The notes: generated by a model not told the origin, from the letters alone. Counted from the stretch's first letter, positions 36,383 through 47,749 are shown. The stretch is 64,000 nucleotides of DNA from Lunularia cruciata (GCA_948567375.1 OX419755.1:4159001-4223000), one strand, 5' to 3'. Program-made: numbers and translations.

Positions 36383-36526
36383 GCAGTTGCACAACTTCCA
36401 TCACAGTTCATTCACATAGACCATTACTTTAGTAAATCAGCAAAAGTGCATTGATTCAATTCGACTTCGAAGTCGAGCAGTCGATTTAACTCTTCGGTGT
36501 CTCTTCTTGCCACGAGAGGCTTCACA

Positions 36527-37187
36527 ATGACGCTAGAATTGTGGAAGAGTGATAGCCTTCGATCCATGCATCTAACATATGTAGCGCTTTTCACAGTCTG
36601 CTCGTTACTTTTAGCAGTGACGCCGACTCCAACATTACCTCTACTCGACCTTACCGTTTCCGCCGACCTGAAATCCCACAACCAGATTTCGAGTTTGTCT
36701 TCTATCTGCACGATAATCTGATTACACCAGCAAATCGAAGTGCCTTCGCAGTGACATTGCCTGTCGCAGGAGTAGACAATCTCACTTTGAGTGACCAGAG
36801 TTGGCTTTTAGATATCAATTTGAGTTTTTTCGGAATATCGTGGTGCTTGAAGACACTTTGACAGTGGGCCCCGCTCCAAATTCAACAGAAGTGGGTAAAG
36901 CGAGAGGGATTTATGTATTTGACAAGCTCGCCGATGCCGACAACCAACGCCAAGGAGTCGAATGGGTAATCACCACCAGTTTCAATGAGCAAAGTGGTCT
37001 TGGAAACAGCAGCCTCTGCTTCAGAGGCTTTGACGACTTAGTTCAAACCTTCTAAGGGAAGACAGTGCTCACCATTTGTGGTGGAACGGGCAAGTTCCCG
37101 CTTGCACGAGGTTTTGCTAACTTATCGATCGCTATGATCGACGCTGTGTCTGCAGCAGTCAAGTTCAAGGTGAGTGTATACGTATAA
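36527..37187 (+). pseudogene. Dirigent-family protein pseudogene
   Basis: Dirigent proteins are secreted and steer stereoselective phenoxy-radical coupling (lignan and related synthesis). Seen in order: ATG with a hydrophobic signal peptide (LTYVALFTVCSLLLA), then in a second frame PDFEFVFYLHDNLITP (the F-Y-[ML]-H-D box), then in a third frame NIVVLEDTLTVGPAPNS, VGKARGIYVFDK, SSLCFRGFDDLVQTF, and beyond a TAA, KTVLTICGGTGKFPLARGFA (the V.GGTG.FR.A.G.A box), ending KVSVYV-stop. Two frameshifts (about 36650 and 36790) and one in-frame stop (about 37053) break a protein of the usual 180-220 aa. The intact TATA box and clean reading of motifs suggest recent loss. An alternative is that one break is an intron, but no convincing splice sites were seen. 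Confidence 0.85.
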
Positions 37188-40000
37188 GTTTTACAGGACA
37201 GTAAGTCGAGTTCGGTTCGTCACGTTCAATGCTCCAAAAGCTTGTTAAGAAAATCGGTTCAGAAAATTAAGTACAGGTGACAATTGGACCTGGATCTTGC
37301 CTAGAGAATAGTTCGGCGGAGATACTATGGAGAACATATCGGATCCTCAAATGACCGTTGTCCCAGGGAATTCGAGAATTCCGGACAGCATAATCTCCCG
37401 ACAGTTTTGAATAAAATATCTCAACCTCACAAGCCGTAGAGCATTGTAGACTGAGCGTATGCAGCTCCTTCTGGAAAATAAAGAAGCTGTTGTTGTTGTT
37501 ACTGCTTGTCGATTTATAATTTTCGAGGTTCCAAATCATGTGTTCACAATCTCGGTGCATTTCCATTTTCATTCTCACTTCAAAATGGAAACTGGCACCC
37601 AACTAGTTCGTGAGAGCCTTCGTGATGCAGTCAAACGTGATACAGCCGTTATAGGATGGTAAAGACGAGTTTGAATGAACTGGACTTGGAACTTGATTTA
37701 AATATCATAAAGACGATTATGATAGTTGTACAAACTGGTGACTTGAATTTCAATGAAAATTAATGAGAGTAAGTCCAGTTACGTCTTCCTACCGTAGTAT
37801 TCTTGTTCCCCTTTATAAAGTCCAAAAGTTACTTGCTACTTCTTGTACCGGGCTGATCCGAGGGTTCCACGAGAATGATATTCATGGTATACACAAAATT
37901 ATCATGAATCGGCTCCTCTGATTTGTTGTATGCAGAAGAGCATATATATGTAGTTTGACCCTCAGATTATAACTCAGTCTGAAGTTTCGAACTTCAATTC
38001 TCTTATAGTCTTTCAACAATTCAAACTATGCCGTTTTGTTTCAAGACTTGAAGTTGGCGATTTTATGATCTTACATGATAAAATTCACTGATTAAGAGTC
38101 ATTCAGGACTAAACCAGGTAGAAGATCATGGATAACAAGTCACACAAAAGTTAGCAAGATAAGAACTTTGCATGATAGTAACTTGAAATCAAATGAAGTT
38201 TCTTAAAATTTTATGAAGATGACCTTTGATGATCCTCTTGAAGATTCATCAACTCTGCTAAGTTCTCCGCTTACAAAAAGACATAGAGAAGATCTCTTTA
38301 TCAAGGCAAGATAATTTTGAGATGCAAGAGAATATGCCTTATGCGATTGAATTGCAAGAGAATCTACCTCCCCCGATTCACTTTGACACACATTGGCGAG
38401 ATCTTACTCACCAATCTGTGTAGGCATCTCATTACTCATCAAGAGGAGCCCAATCAATTACTGATACTTGAGGTTGCAATACTAGTGTCATGTTACAAGG
38501 AATCATTACCAATGTTTGAAAAGGATGCCGAGAAAATCCAGAAAGCAATCAAAAGGCAATCTGAATTGGGCATGGAGATTGAAAATCTTTTGGATAACAA
38601 TAAGTTTCTACAACTAGTGTACTTTACAATATTCTGTACGATGGTCAGTACATATACTTAATTCTCATACCATTTTCTTTCTATTGAATAGGATATGGAT
38701 GATCTAAACAATGTTTTGAGTACTATGTCACAACATGCAATCATTACCATATTTGAACAAGAAGGATAGCCAAATATTAGTATTTTGCTATGTATAGATG
38801 TGATGCACATATTTTTTCAAATTTTTTCTTTTATTAGTTCTACTCTTGTTTGTAAAGATAAGACTGAATAATGTACTGTTTATGAAGGAAAACTTCTTAG
38901 TTAAAGTATCCTTTGGAGTTGTGTTTGCTTATGCAAAGGTACAAATGGAAGAAGCATGAAGCCAAAGGCATTTTGAAGGAAGAATCCCAAAGAAGTAAAA
39001 CCCAAAGGGTGGTTGGAGGTGAAGAACTTAAGGTCCACGTATTTGCATACCCAAAGACCTTAGTACCCAAAGACCTTCATACCCAAGTACCTATGTGATC
39101 AAGTATGTTTGGATCCAAGGATTATACACAAATTTAAATGTAGTATCACCTAGATAAAGAACTGCCACCAGAGAGATTTCACATTCAAGGAGGACTGTTT
39201 GCATTCAGCAAGGGCTTTGCATATGTGAGTAGGACCATTCAGGGAATGTTTTGCTGTCCTTCAAAGGCTTTTCATGTATGGAGAGGGAGTGCTCACCACC
39301 TACTCAGTCGCTAAAGAATGTCATTGATAATTGAAGAATTTGGTTATAAAACCAAGTGCACATCGATCAATTTCACTTTTCAAACAAAAATTTCATTCTC
39401 AACTTAGAGTAAGCGTAGAATTTCCAAGTCTTAGGAAGCCTTGTAGTTATCACAATCTTTCTAGTTCTTACTGCCTTTGTAGTTGTCCATCCTTCATCTT
39501 TGAAACAACCTAAATATGAGAAGAAACATGGTGTTTGTTTAGAGACCTTTGAGGAAAACCCCTAAGCCATTCTTTGTATTCCAACAATAAACAAGTGTGT
39601 TATTCATTGTAGAAGTAAGGTGATCCGAAGCATCATCTTGGCTTCTTGCTCTAGAATTGAGCATTGAGTGATTTCAAGATCAACGATGATATGAAGAAGA
39701 AGAGAGGGAGTGCTATTGAGGACTTGGAGAGGGAATCCTTTCAACTAGACTGAAGAGTATTGGAGGATGGTGCTAGGACCAAATGCAATACAAGCAAAGT
39801 GCCATGACATTAAAGATGAATTTCTTAGATAAGGTGCTAACCAAGACATCAAAGCTACCTTTGTAGACAAGAAATCTAAGAATTACGGATAGAATGTGGT
39901 AGTTACAAGGACCTAGCACAAAGACCAAATAGTGAAGAAAATTATGAAGTTCTAGCCAAAGAGAAAGACTTATCTTAATAGCAATCAAGCAAAATTTTCC
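37188..40000. other. Unassigned region
   Basis: GC-balanced up to about 37700, then AT-rich. Plus-strand frames at 37459-37662 and 38317-38661 and the minus-strand frame at 37267-37602 match nothing I know. Confidence 0.35.
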
Positions 40001-40250
40001 AAGTACATGCACCAAGGAGAACTTGTCAATTAGGTGAACATGTTTTACTTTCAACAAAAAGAGTATTTATATAGAATTTGAATAAGACTGTGGAACCACC
40101 TACTTAGCCCCATTTACCATATATTTCAAAGTACATGTACCAAGGAGAACTTGTCAACTAAGTAAACATGTTTTACTTCAAGCAAAGAGTATGTATATAG
40201 AGTTTGCAGAAGACTGTGGAACCACCTACTTAGCACCATTTACCATAAAT
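40001..40250. repeat. 128-bp tandem duplication
   Basis: Two consecutive copies (from 40001 and from 40129), each beginning AAGTACATG.ACCAAGGAGAA and ending in ACCACCTACTTAGC.CCATTTACC. About 90 percent identical by eye. No coding domain recognised. Confidence 0.8.
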
Positions 40251-42019
40251 TTATACATGGTGCTAAATCTTGTATCAAATGAGGAGTGAAAGAAGTTCCC
40301 CAACGATTTCCATTTAGCAAGGTACTTTACCTCACAACCTAAAGGTAAATCATTACTCAAGACATATTGGGTAGCAAATGAAAATTATATTAAAACCAAA
40401 GAATTTGTGCTGGTGGAGAAGGAAAGAACTACTCTAAAGACCACCCAAAAGAGAAAAGAACCCCTCATAAGTCACAAAGACCAACCAAGCGATTGAGGAC
40501 AAATCCTCAAGTGATTGATGTATCATTAGATGAAAGGAAGCCGGAGACTCTGAGGAGAAGTATGAGGAAGAAGGAGAAAAGCAAGGCTCCCTCACCTTGC
40601 AAGAGTTTGGCTCCAAAGCAAAAGAAGAACAAAAGTATGAGGATGCCCAATCTGTTCCAAACCCCAAGCAGAATGCAGGCCAAGAGGACAAAGCCCAAAT
40701 GCAAGGAGAAACATCACACCATGGCCAAAGAACCTCCTAGAAGTATACTTGATGCTCATCTTTGTATATATTGATTATATATTTGGAGCAAAGTACAATG
40801 CTCTATATCTACTCATATAAATTACAATAGGCATTTAAAAAGTACATAATTTATATATCTATTAATTTTGGAGCCAACTATGCTCCAATGTAATAATATA
40901 TAGGCATTCAAAGGAATATAATATACACAGCCATGAAATTTAGAGCTAGAAACTAATGTGAGACCCACCACAAAAAATTGGGTGCAGTTAAATAAATTGT
41001 GGTATGTGATTGAAAAACAAATGTTAACTTAGTGGCTCTAATTTCCCCGGTCATCTTTACTACCATATTGATACCACTAGATATGAATCTGAACATTCTA
41101 TATTGATTGCAACACTAACCATCCATTTTCTTGTTTGTGTTCTAGGTACTATACTATACTGCTCTTGGAAAGTTTGAGTCCATCATGGTTTGTGCTCTTT
41201 GTATTATAACATAATGCTCTTGGTAAGTTTGAATCCACATTTTGGTGATTTTATAAAGCAAATGTCTATCATACTGCTACATGGTGGTAATATGTGGGAG
41301 TGATATTGTTCAGTATTATGTCATATATAATTTTTGGTAACAAGCATCAATAAATCCATGAATGAAATTTCAGTATTGCTAGATATAAAAAAACAAACTC
41401 CACAATTGGTGAGTAAAGCCAATCTACCCAGGTTGTTGTTTCATCTCATCACTCATTTTGTGTCTATCTTGTGCTGATGACTCAAAGACATCTAGGTTCC
41501 TTTAAGATCCACTCTCTTATTTTTCATCAACAGTGCTTTATCAAATTTGCATAAGCAGAAAGGCTTTAAGGAACGTAGGAAATTGCTGCCCAATTTGAGA
41601 GGGCATATTTCTCTCCTTCCCTTGACCTCTAGATGTCTCAATCATCCAGAAAATCAATGTGACTTGCTCTTCTTGAGTACACATGCTGCAAATTCCTCTC
41701 TTGGGTGGTGAGCACAATATATTCTGGATTTGAAAAGTTAGAGGTTGAGTGTGGGATGTCTATTGTAAATTGTGGATGTGCAGTCTACTCAACACTAGTC
41801 TTGAATCTCTCTATCTGAACATGAGCTTGAGCACAGGAAAACATTGCAAGAAGTGTGAGCTTAACTCCATTGTTGAAGCGTCAAGTCTAGATAAAGAAGA
41901 CATCAACCTTATAAAATACATCACGAAATGGATTGAAATGATTATTAGTATCAAGTTAACTTGTACATGATTGTGTATTAATCAAATCACGATAAGACAC
42001 TATTTCATTTTTAAATCAT
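40251..42019. other. Unassigned region
   Basis: A plus-strand Lys/Arg-rich frame at 40493-40774 (basic, low complexity) could be the tail of a decayed protein or chance. AT-rich sequence follows up to the start of R2. Confidence 0.35.
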
Positions 42020-42240
42020 GGTAATGAAGATGCGGAAAGATGCGGAAAATTTGTAAAGAAGGTAGTTGGTGCAAGTCAAAATGCCCTAATGCATAGTCAA
42101 GGTAGGATCCAAGAGCCTACACCCTCTTTGGAGCAAGAGTGAAGATGTGCTCTAGTGGTTTGGAAAATAAACAAGTCAACTAATAGAGAATGTAGCATAT
42201 GCTAACACTATTGCTCCATAAAGGATAATTGAAAACCTCT
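42020..42240 (-). mobile_element. Non-LTR element R2, block 1
   Basis: Matches R1 9425-9677 (AATGCCCTAATGCA, GAGCAAGAG..AAGATGTGCTCTAGT, TAGAGAATGTAGCATATG). Ends in CCTCT, the target duplication of chromovirus B, and resumes at 48851. The region equivalent to R1 8711-9420, including the 3' tail, is missing, so this copy has lost its 3' end by deletion. Confidence 0.75.
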
Positions 42241-42982
42241 TGTAATACTCCGAGGACAAGAGAAGAGAGAAAACACAGATTGCACACTCAAACATTCGAT
42301 GCCCCAAGGGAGCACCTTCTCTTTATTATATAGACAAAGAGGATCTCCTCCAAGGCAGCTCCACCATAGGATTAGGGACATAGATAGGTGACATGTCAGC
42401 AAGTTCCACCCTTGGATTACTGACTTGGATGGGTGACCTGTCTGGTCTAGGTCCTATCTGGTTGGTCAAACGAGCTTTGACCGGATGGAATCTTTTAGGG
42501 AATCTTCCTGTAGGAATCTCAGAATCACATGAGTAAGGTACCGTTGGAAAGCTCTTGACGAGACAAACCAGGGGGGAGGGAAGGCCAGCCTCTCCTCCAT
42601 TGGGGGGGGGGAAATCTGCACATTTTCAAGGCCTAATTCATCCGTTTAAGCCTCCGAAATTGCCTTCAAAGATTTCAGGCATATTTTGGTTCCTACTCTA
42701 TTAGTAGAAGTCCCATTTTGGTGATACCTCTTTCTAATCTGTTTAGTCCATCATGTGTAACATCCTTCCAGATGTTACCAAACCAATTCTCACCTTTAAA
42801 TCATATGTCTAGCTATTGGTTCTAAGGTTCTCAAGTCTATTTCGGTTTCTGCCCTATTAGTAGAAGTACTCTTTTGGTGATACTTCTATCTGATCTATTT
42901 TGACCATCATGTATAACATCATTCTAGATGTTACCAAACCAAATTTCACATCTAGATCATATGGCTAACTATTGGTATTACA
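42241..42982 (-). repeat. Chromovirus B 3' LTR
   Basis: 742 bases. On the element strand it begins TGTAATACCAATAG and ends CGGAGTATTACA. U3 contains two tandem diverged units of about 155 bases, each with an inverted repeat: GTAACATC..GATGTTAC at 42757-42778 and TAACATC..GATGTTA at 42914-42933. A TATATAA box lies near 42325. Confidence 0.95.
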
Positions 42983-42999
42983 AACCTCTCTCCTTTTAA
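42983..42999 (-). other. Chromovirus B polypurine tract
   Basis: On the element strand AAAAGGAGAGAGG lies immediately before the 3' LTR, the usual primer for plus-strand synthesis. Confidence 0.8.
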
Positions 43000-44540
43000 G
43001 ATGCAACGTCCTCGTTGTGCAATTGGTGCTCAAATGCTTGCACCAACACCGGTGCATGTGCCAAATTGGCAGCGGGTTTCCAGGTTGCTTCATAGAGAGG
43101 GTAACCTTTCCATTGTACTAGATATTCCACCCACGGATGGCGAGTACTACGCATGCGCTTTTGGAGAATCCGCTCTACTTCATATTCCTCTGTGCCATCA
43201 ATGACTGTCGGACAAGGTCGAATGTCCTGTGTGGAAGTACCTTGGCCTGATCGGGGAGCAAATCTACGTAATAGGGAGACATGGAACACTGGATGGATCT
43301 TCATGTGTGGTGGTAGCTCAAGGTGATAGGCCACAGCGCCGATGCGACGAAGAATCGAGAAAGGCCCAATAAAACGAGGTCTGAGCTTACGAGATCCAAC
43401 TAATGTGAGGTTGGTTGTCGATAGCCACACTTGATCCCCAACATTGAACTCCATATGCCTACGGTGTGCATCAGCATACTGCTTTTGTCGATTTTGCGCA
43501 ATCTGTAACCTGTGCTTGGCGCTCTCCACACCTTGTTGGATTCTAGAAACAAATGTGTTGACTGCATCAACCTTGGTAGTCACTGGACGGATCTTCATCA
43601 AGCTAGAAGGTGTGAAGGGATGCTCACCATACATGAGGAAGAACGGAGTGACCTGGGTGGAGGCATTCACTGAATTGTTGTAAGCGAATTCCACCAACGG
43701 TAGTAGGGTGTCCCACCTCTCTTGCTCTTCTAAGGTGAAGCCGCGTAACATGTCTTCAATCGTGCGATTAGCCCGCTCTGTTTGGCCATCTGTTTGTGGG
43801 TGGTAAGCTGTAGACATGGCCAACTTGGTTTTGAAGAAACCAAAGAGTGTTCGCCAAAACAAACTAGTGAATTGGGTGCCTCTATCGGTGATGAGTACTC
43901 TAGACAAGCCATGGTGAACAAAGACTGCATCTAAGTATAGTTGAGCTAGTTGTGGAGCGGTCACCTCCTTGGTGGTAGGGCGTACATGAATCATTTTGCT
44001 GAGCCGGTCCACAAAGACGACAATGGAGTCAAACTCTGAGGTGGTCTTGGGTAATTCACAAACGAGATCCATACTCACTTGTTCCCAACGTTGGGTAGGA
44101 GTGGGAAGAGGTTGAAGGAGCCCTGCAGGAGCTTGATTAGAAGCTTTGTTCTGTTGACAAAGTAGGCAGCTACGCACATAGTCCATCACGTCGTTGCTCA
44201 TCTTGGGCCAATAGTAATGGCGCTTGACTGCCTTCAAGGTCTTGTCCACTCCGACATGAGCTGCAATGACCGAATCATGACATTCCGCTAGAATGGTGGT
44301 GCGTAATTCTGGGACATTTGCGATCCACAATCGGCCCTCTCGAAAGGTGAGTCCTTGGGTGCTGGTGACACCTTTGGACACTTGCGCTTCTACAATCTGT
44401 GGGTCAGTTTTTGTAGCAACTAGAATCTCTTGCCAAAATTCAGGGTTAATCTTAACCTCTGCCGCCAAGTTGTTGGCCATTGGCATGCGGGTGAACGCAT
44501 CTGCAAGTTGCTTCTTACCTTCCACGTAGGTGATTGTCAT
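42996..44540 (-). pseudogene. Chromovirus B integrase with C-terminal chromodomain
   Basis: An open 514-codon stretch that is the C-terminal part of pol. It begins with the end of RNase H (TYVEGKKQLADAFTRMP), then the HHCC zinc domain (H..H in IAAHVGVDKTLKAVKRHYYW and C..C in CLLCQQNK), the DDE core (SMDLVCELP, VLITDRGTQFTSLFW, HPQTDGQTERANRTIEDM), the GPF/Y region (RPRFIGPFSILRRIGAVAYH) and a chromodomain (EEYEVERILQKR..YLVQWKGYPLYEATWKP). Chromodomains of this type bind methylated histone H3 and guide integration to heterochromatin. In the full pol frame it is preceded by a TGA at 44543-44541, where copy A has TGC. Confidence 0.93.
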
Positions 44541-45065
44541 GTTGAAGCGTTGTCACCACTCTGCCCACCGAATTTGGCGACGAGATAGATCCTTCTGCGT
44601 CTCGAGGTAGACTAGAGGTTTGTGATCTGTCTCTACTACAAATGCCTTCTCGCCCAGGTAGTGCTTCCAATGCTTGGTTGCTAGAACAATGGCCAGCTCT
44701 TCTCATTCTGTGGTGTGGTAGTTGCGCTCTGCCGGTAACAACTTTTGAGAGAAATATGCAATTGGATGCCATCCGTCATGCCACTCTTGTTGTAAGACTG
44801 CTCCTATTGCTACGCCTGATGCATCCGTAGCCAACTTGATTGGACGTTTTGGGTCATACCATTTCAAGATTGGTGCATGTAGCAAGGCGGCCTTCAATTC
44901 TTGAAAGGCCAACTCTTGTGCAGTTCCCCATGTCCACTTCTTCCCCTTGCCAAGTAGTGCCGTTAAAGGCTGTGCAACCTTGGAGAAGTCCTTGACAAAT
45001 CTACGATAGAATCCCGTCAACCCCAAGAAGCTCTTAAGTTGAGTCTGATCTTCGGGGCACTCCAT
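44541..45065 (-). pseudogene. Chromovirus B RNase H, interrupted by TGA codons
   Basis: The frame continues from the RT connection ([20 protein letters not shown]) into RNase H (PIKLATDASGVAIGAVLQQE, then HPIAYFSQKLLPAERNYHTTE). TGA at 44705-44703 falls where related elements have Arg before E-E-L-A-I-V. The frame then continues (ATKHWKHYLG, TDHKPLVYLETQ) to a second TGA at 44543-44541. A one-base deletion at about 45052 separates it from the RT. Confidence 0.88.
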
Positions 45066-45391
45066 TTTTGAATGACCTCTATTTTATCTGTCAATACTTG
45101 AATGCCCTCTGCACTTACTCTATGCCCTAAGTAGTCTACTTCAGACTTGCCAAACTCACACTTTGAGATTTTGGCGTACAACTGATTCTGTCTTAGAATC
45201 TGGAGGACCTCTTGTAGATGTTGTTTGTGTTCTGTCATCGTGCTACTATATACTAAGATATCATCCAAGAAGACGATAACAGACTTATCCAAGTATGGAT
45301 GAAATATGTCATTCATTAGGCTCATGAAAGTGGCAGGCGCATTGGTGAGGCCAAAAGGCATCACAAGATACTCAAAGTGGCCATACCTGGT
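45017..45391 (-). pseudogene. Chromovirus B RT, second half
   Basis: Begins directly after the TGA that ends the first half and is in the same frame. Contains [29 protein letters not shown], the catalytic FLDD box in [13 protein letters not shown] and [18 protein letters not shown]. Ends out of frame after KWSAP because of a one-base deletion at about 45052; copies A and C keep the base. Confidence 0.9.
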
Positions 45392-46465
45392 TCAAAAGGC
45401 AGTTTTGTACACATCCTCCTCTGCAATTTGGATTTGATTGTAACCGCTCCGCAAGTCTAGTTTGGTGAAGTATCTCGCTCCATGGAGTTGATCAAACAGG
45501 TCATCCATGCGAGGTAAGGGGTATTTGTTCTTCACTGTTTGCTGATTGAGACCCCGATAGTCAATGCACATGCGCATTGTACCATCCTTCTTCTTCACAA
45601 ACAAGACAGGGGCCCCATATGGTGATACGCTAGGTTGGATGAACCCTTTCTGTAGCATCTCCTCAATTTGAGTCTTACACTCCCCCAACTCATGAGGTGA
45701 TAGGCGATATGGGGCCTTACAAGGAGGTGTCTTCCCCGGGAGTGTCTCTATTTTGTGATCTACTCGCCTTTTAGGTGGTAATCCTGAGGGTAGATCATCG
45801 GGAAAGATATCTTGAAACTCATCCACCACATCCTTCAATTTCTCAGGAATTTGTCCAGCGAGTTGTGCACTCTGGACTTCTCTTATTAGACCCAGAAAAC
45901 ATCTATCGGTCTTACAGACAGTTGTCGTCCCTACGACATATAGAGGCAATTTCTGCATGTGTGATTTTTCTTTAACCCCAATGATTGACCATTGGTGGGT
46001 TCTCACTACTTTCTTCCTCCAATCCACCATTAGGTTGTACTGCTCCATCCATGGCATGCCTAAAATTGCATCATAACGGGCTAACTGTATCGCTCGCCAC
46101 TCAATTGCTTCCTGATATTCTCCTACAGAGAGGGTTACCCATCTAGGTAATGATTCAATCCTCTCTGTTTGCCCATTTGGTAACTCTACTTCTTCACTTC
46201 CATCTCTCTCTAGATCCATTCCCAATCTGATTGCAACAGAGCGAGACAAGAAATTCTCTGTTGCTCCCGGATCTATTAATACTCTCACTTGATTACCTTC
46301 TAGGATTCCATTCACAACAATCAATTGTGAGGTTGCCTTTCGGGATCTTTGCGCATTATTCTTCTTCCTTCCCTTGCTTCTCTGCTTCCTTATTGAGCCA
46401 GTAAGGCCGCAAGGTACATTTACTGGCGATCTTTGTTTTCCGAAGTGGTTTCCACCTCCTCTTCT
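45392..46465 (-). pseudogene. Chromovirus B protease and RT first half
   Basis: The pol frame is open from 46465 and overlaps the gag end by 43 bases, in the -1 frame relative to gag. Protease: [20 protein letters not shown] (active-site D-P-G-A rather than D-[ST]-G-A). RT fingers and palm: [51 protein letters not shown] (first catalytic Asp). It ends at TGA 45394-45392 in the phrase KTAF[12 protein letters not shown], where related elements have Arg (CGA). Copies A and C carry the same TGA. Confidence 0.92.
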
Positions 46466-47508
46466 TCAATGTGCCTCTCCATGTTATTCAAAGATCGCCT
46501 GTACGAAGGCCGAGGGCCTCTAGGGAAACAAGTGCAACAATTGGTAGATATGTGCCCAATACGGCCACAATTGTAACAACGGCGTTGTTCTCCTCGAGTC
46601 CCTTCTCCTCGTGGGACTCCATCTCTTCGTTCTTCTACCCGTCCTTGCTCTCCTTGAAGCGGCCGTGCTCCTCGATCCCGGAATCGAAGGTTGCCCAATT
46701 CCATCGGTACTGGTCCACCCATGTGTGGCATTTCTACTCGATAATGTTGAGGCGGAACTACTCCTTCACCTCCACCTAATGCTCTGGCTATTCTCTGCGC
46801 ACAAGCAATGGCTTCAAATACCGTGCGAGGGTTTTGCACCATGACTTCTTGGCGAATCCGCTCTTTCAACCCTCGTTTGAAATTGTCGAGAGCCTCTGCT
46901 GGACTCATGTCGGTAATTGCGACTTGTAGATCCAGAAATGCCTCCACATACTCTTGTACGCTATTCTTCTGTCTCAATCCCCATAGTCGGGTTCGAGCCA
47001 TCTGCACAGAATCCACTGATTGGAAATTCTTGAGCAGTCCTTCTTGCATTGCTGTCCATGTGACCTCCCTTCTCTCTGCCAGCATGGATCGTTCCCAAGC
47101 ATCATACCATGTGAGGGCTTTATCGGTCAAGTACCCACATGCAAACACGCTTGCAGCATGCTCTATGATCTCTGTTGAGAACAATCGAAAATATCGATTC
47201 ATTCTCGAGATCCAATTCTCCACTACTCCCATCGTACGCTGCCCCTTGTAAGGCTCGATGTTGCAGGTCTTCTTCATCCGGAGTAGCAATGTGGCTTCAT
47301 CGTTGATAGGGTTTGTAGGCACGGGTGCCTCTCCAAGTACTTCAGTCGCAGGTACTGGGTTTTGAGACGGCTCTTCTTCTTGCATGGCTTGATCGTTCCT
47401 GAGGATCTGCACTTGACTTTGCAATGTCTCCATGGTCATCTTAATCTCTCGAAATTCATTCAACATCCCTTGCATTCCTTGCACCAGCTCTTGCAACTGC
47501 GGATCCAT
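46420..47508 (-). CDS. Chromovirus B gag
   Basis: Open frame of 362 codons starting at ATG 47508 ([13 protein letters not shown]). It has an N-terminal coiled-coil stretch, the capsid-like retrotransposon gag domain ([45 protein letters not shown]) and a CCHC zinc knuckle [14 protein letters not shown], followed by an Arg/Pro-rich RNA-binding tail. It packages element RNA into virus-like particles. It stops with TAA just after DRQ, while pol is open in the -1 frame. The length is within the normal range for chromovirus gag. Confidence 0.9.
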   Translation of the reverse strand: MDPQLQELVQGMQGMLNEFREIKMTMETLQSQVQILRNDQAMQEEEPSQNPVPATEVLGEAPVPTNPINDEATLLLRMKKTCNIEPYKGQRTMGVVENWISRMNRYFRLFSTEIIEHAASVFACGYLTDKALTWYDAWERSMLAERREVTWTAMQEGLLKNFQSVDSVQMARTRLWGLRQKNSVQEYVEAFLDLQVAITDMSPAEALDNFKRGLKERIRQEVMVQNPRTVFEAIACAQRIARALGGGEGVVPPQHYRVEMPHMGGPVPMELGNLRFRDRGARPLQGEQGRVEERRDGVPRGEGTRGEQRRCYNCGRIGHISTNCCTCFPRGPRPSYRRSLNNMERHIEEEEVETTSENKDRQ

Positions 47509-47541
47509 GGTGCCTGCAACACCCAATTGCTAACGTCTACT

Positions 47542-47745
47542 TCAATACAGAGTCAATATAATCACTCTGGAAGGCGCACGAACTATCGGAACTACCATTG
47601 GGACCTCAGAAGCTATCACTTGTTGATAATACTCCTCACCAAAATTCCTAACCACAAAATCTCTAAACATCAATTTCGGCCTCACTACATAACAGATTTC
47701 TACTTGAGTATTGAAAGGGAGAGGATTTGGGACATTCATATCCAT
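47542..47745 (-). CDS. Chromovirus B pre-gag ORF-beta, unknown function
   Basis: Small frame of 67 codons between the 5' LTR and gag, starting MDMNVPNPLPFNTQVEI and containing FRDFVVRNFGEEYYQQVIA. The same frame is open in copy C (61179-61370) with few changes and recognisable in A. It begins four bases after ORF-alpha ends, in the +1 frame, and its frame is readable upstream (STFYYDN). Together they may once have been one ORF. No known domain recognised. Confidence 0.6.
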   Translation of the reverse strand: MDMNVPNPLPFNTQVEICYVVRPKLMFRDFVVRNFGEEYYQQVIASEVPMVVPIVRAPSRVIILTLY

Positions 47746-47749
47746 ATTA

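Noticed and set aside
40493-40774. Lys/Arg-rich plus-strand frame as a nuclear protein
   Set aside because: Low complexity, overlaps a Leu/Phe-rich reverse frame, no start context or domain.
44541-44543. Third TGA of copy B as another conserved stop
   Set aside because: Copy A has TGC at this codon, so the stop is not shared.
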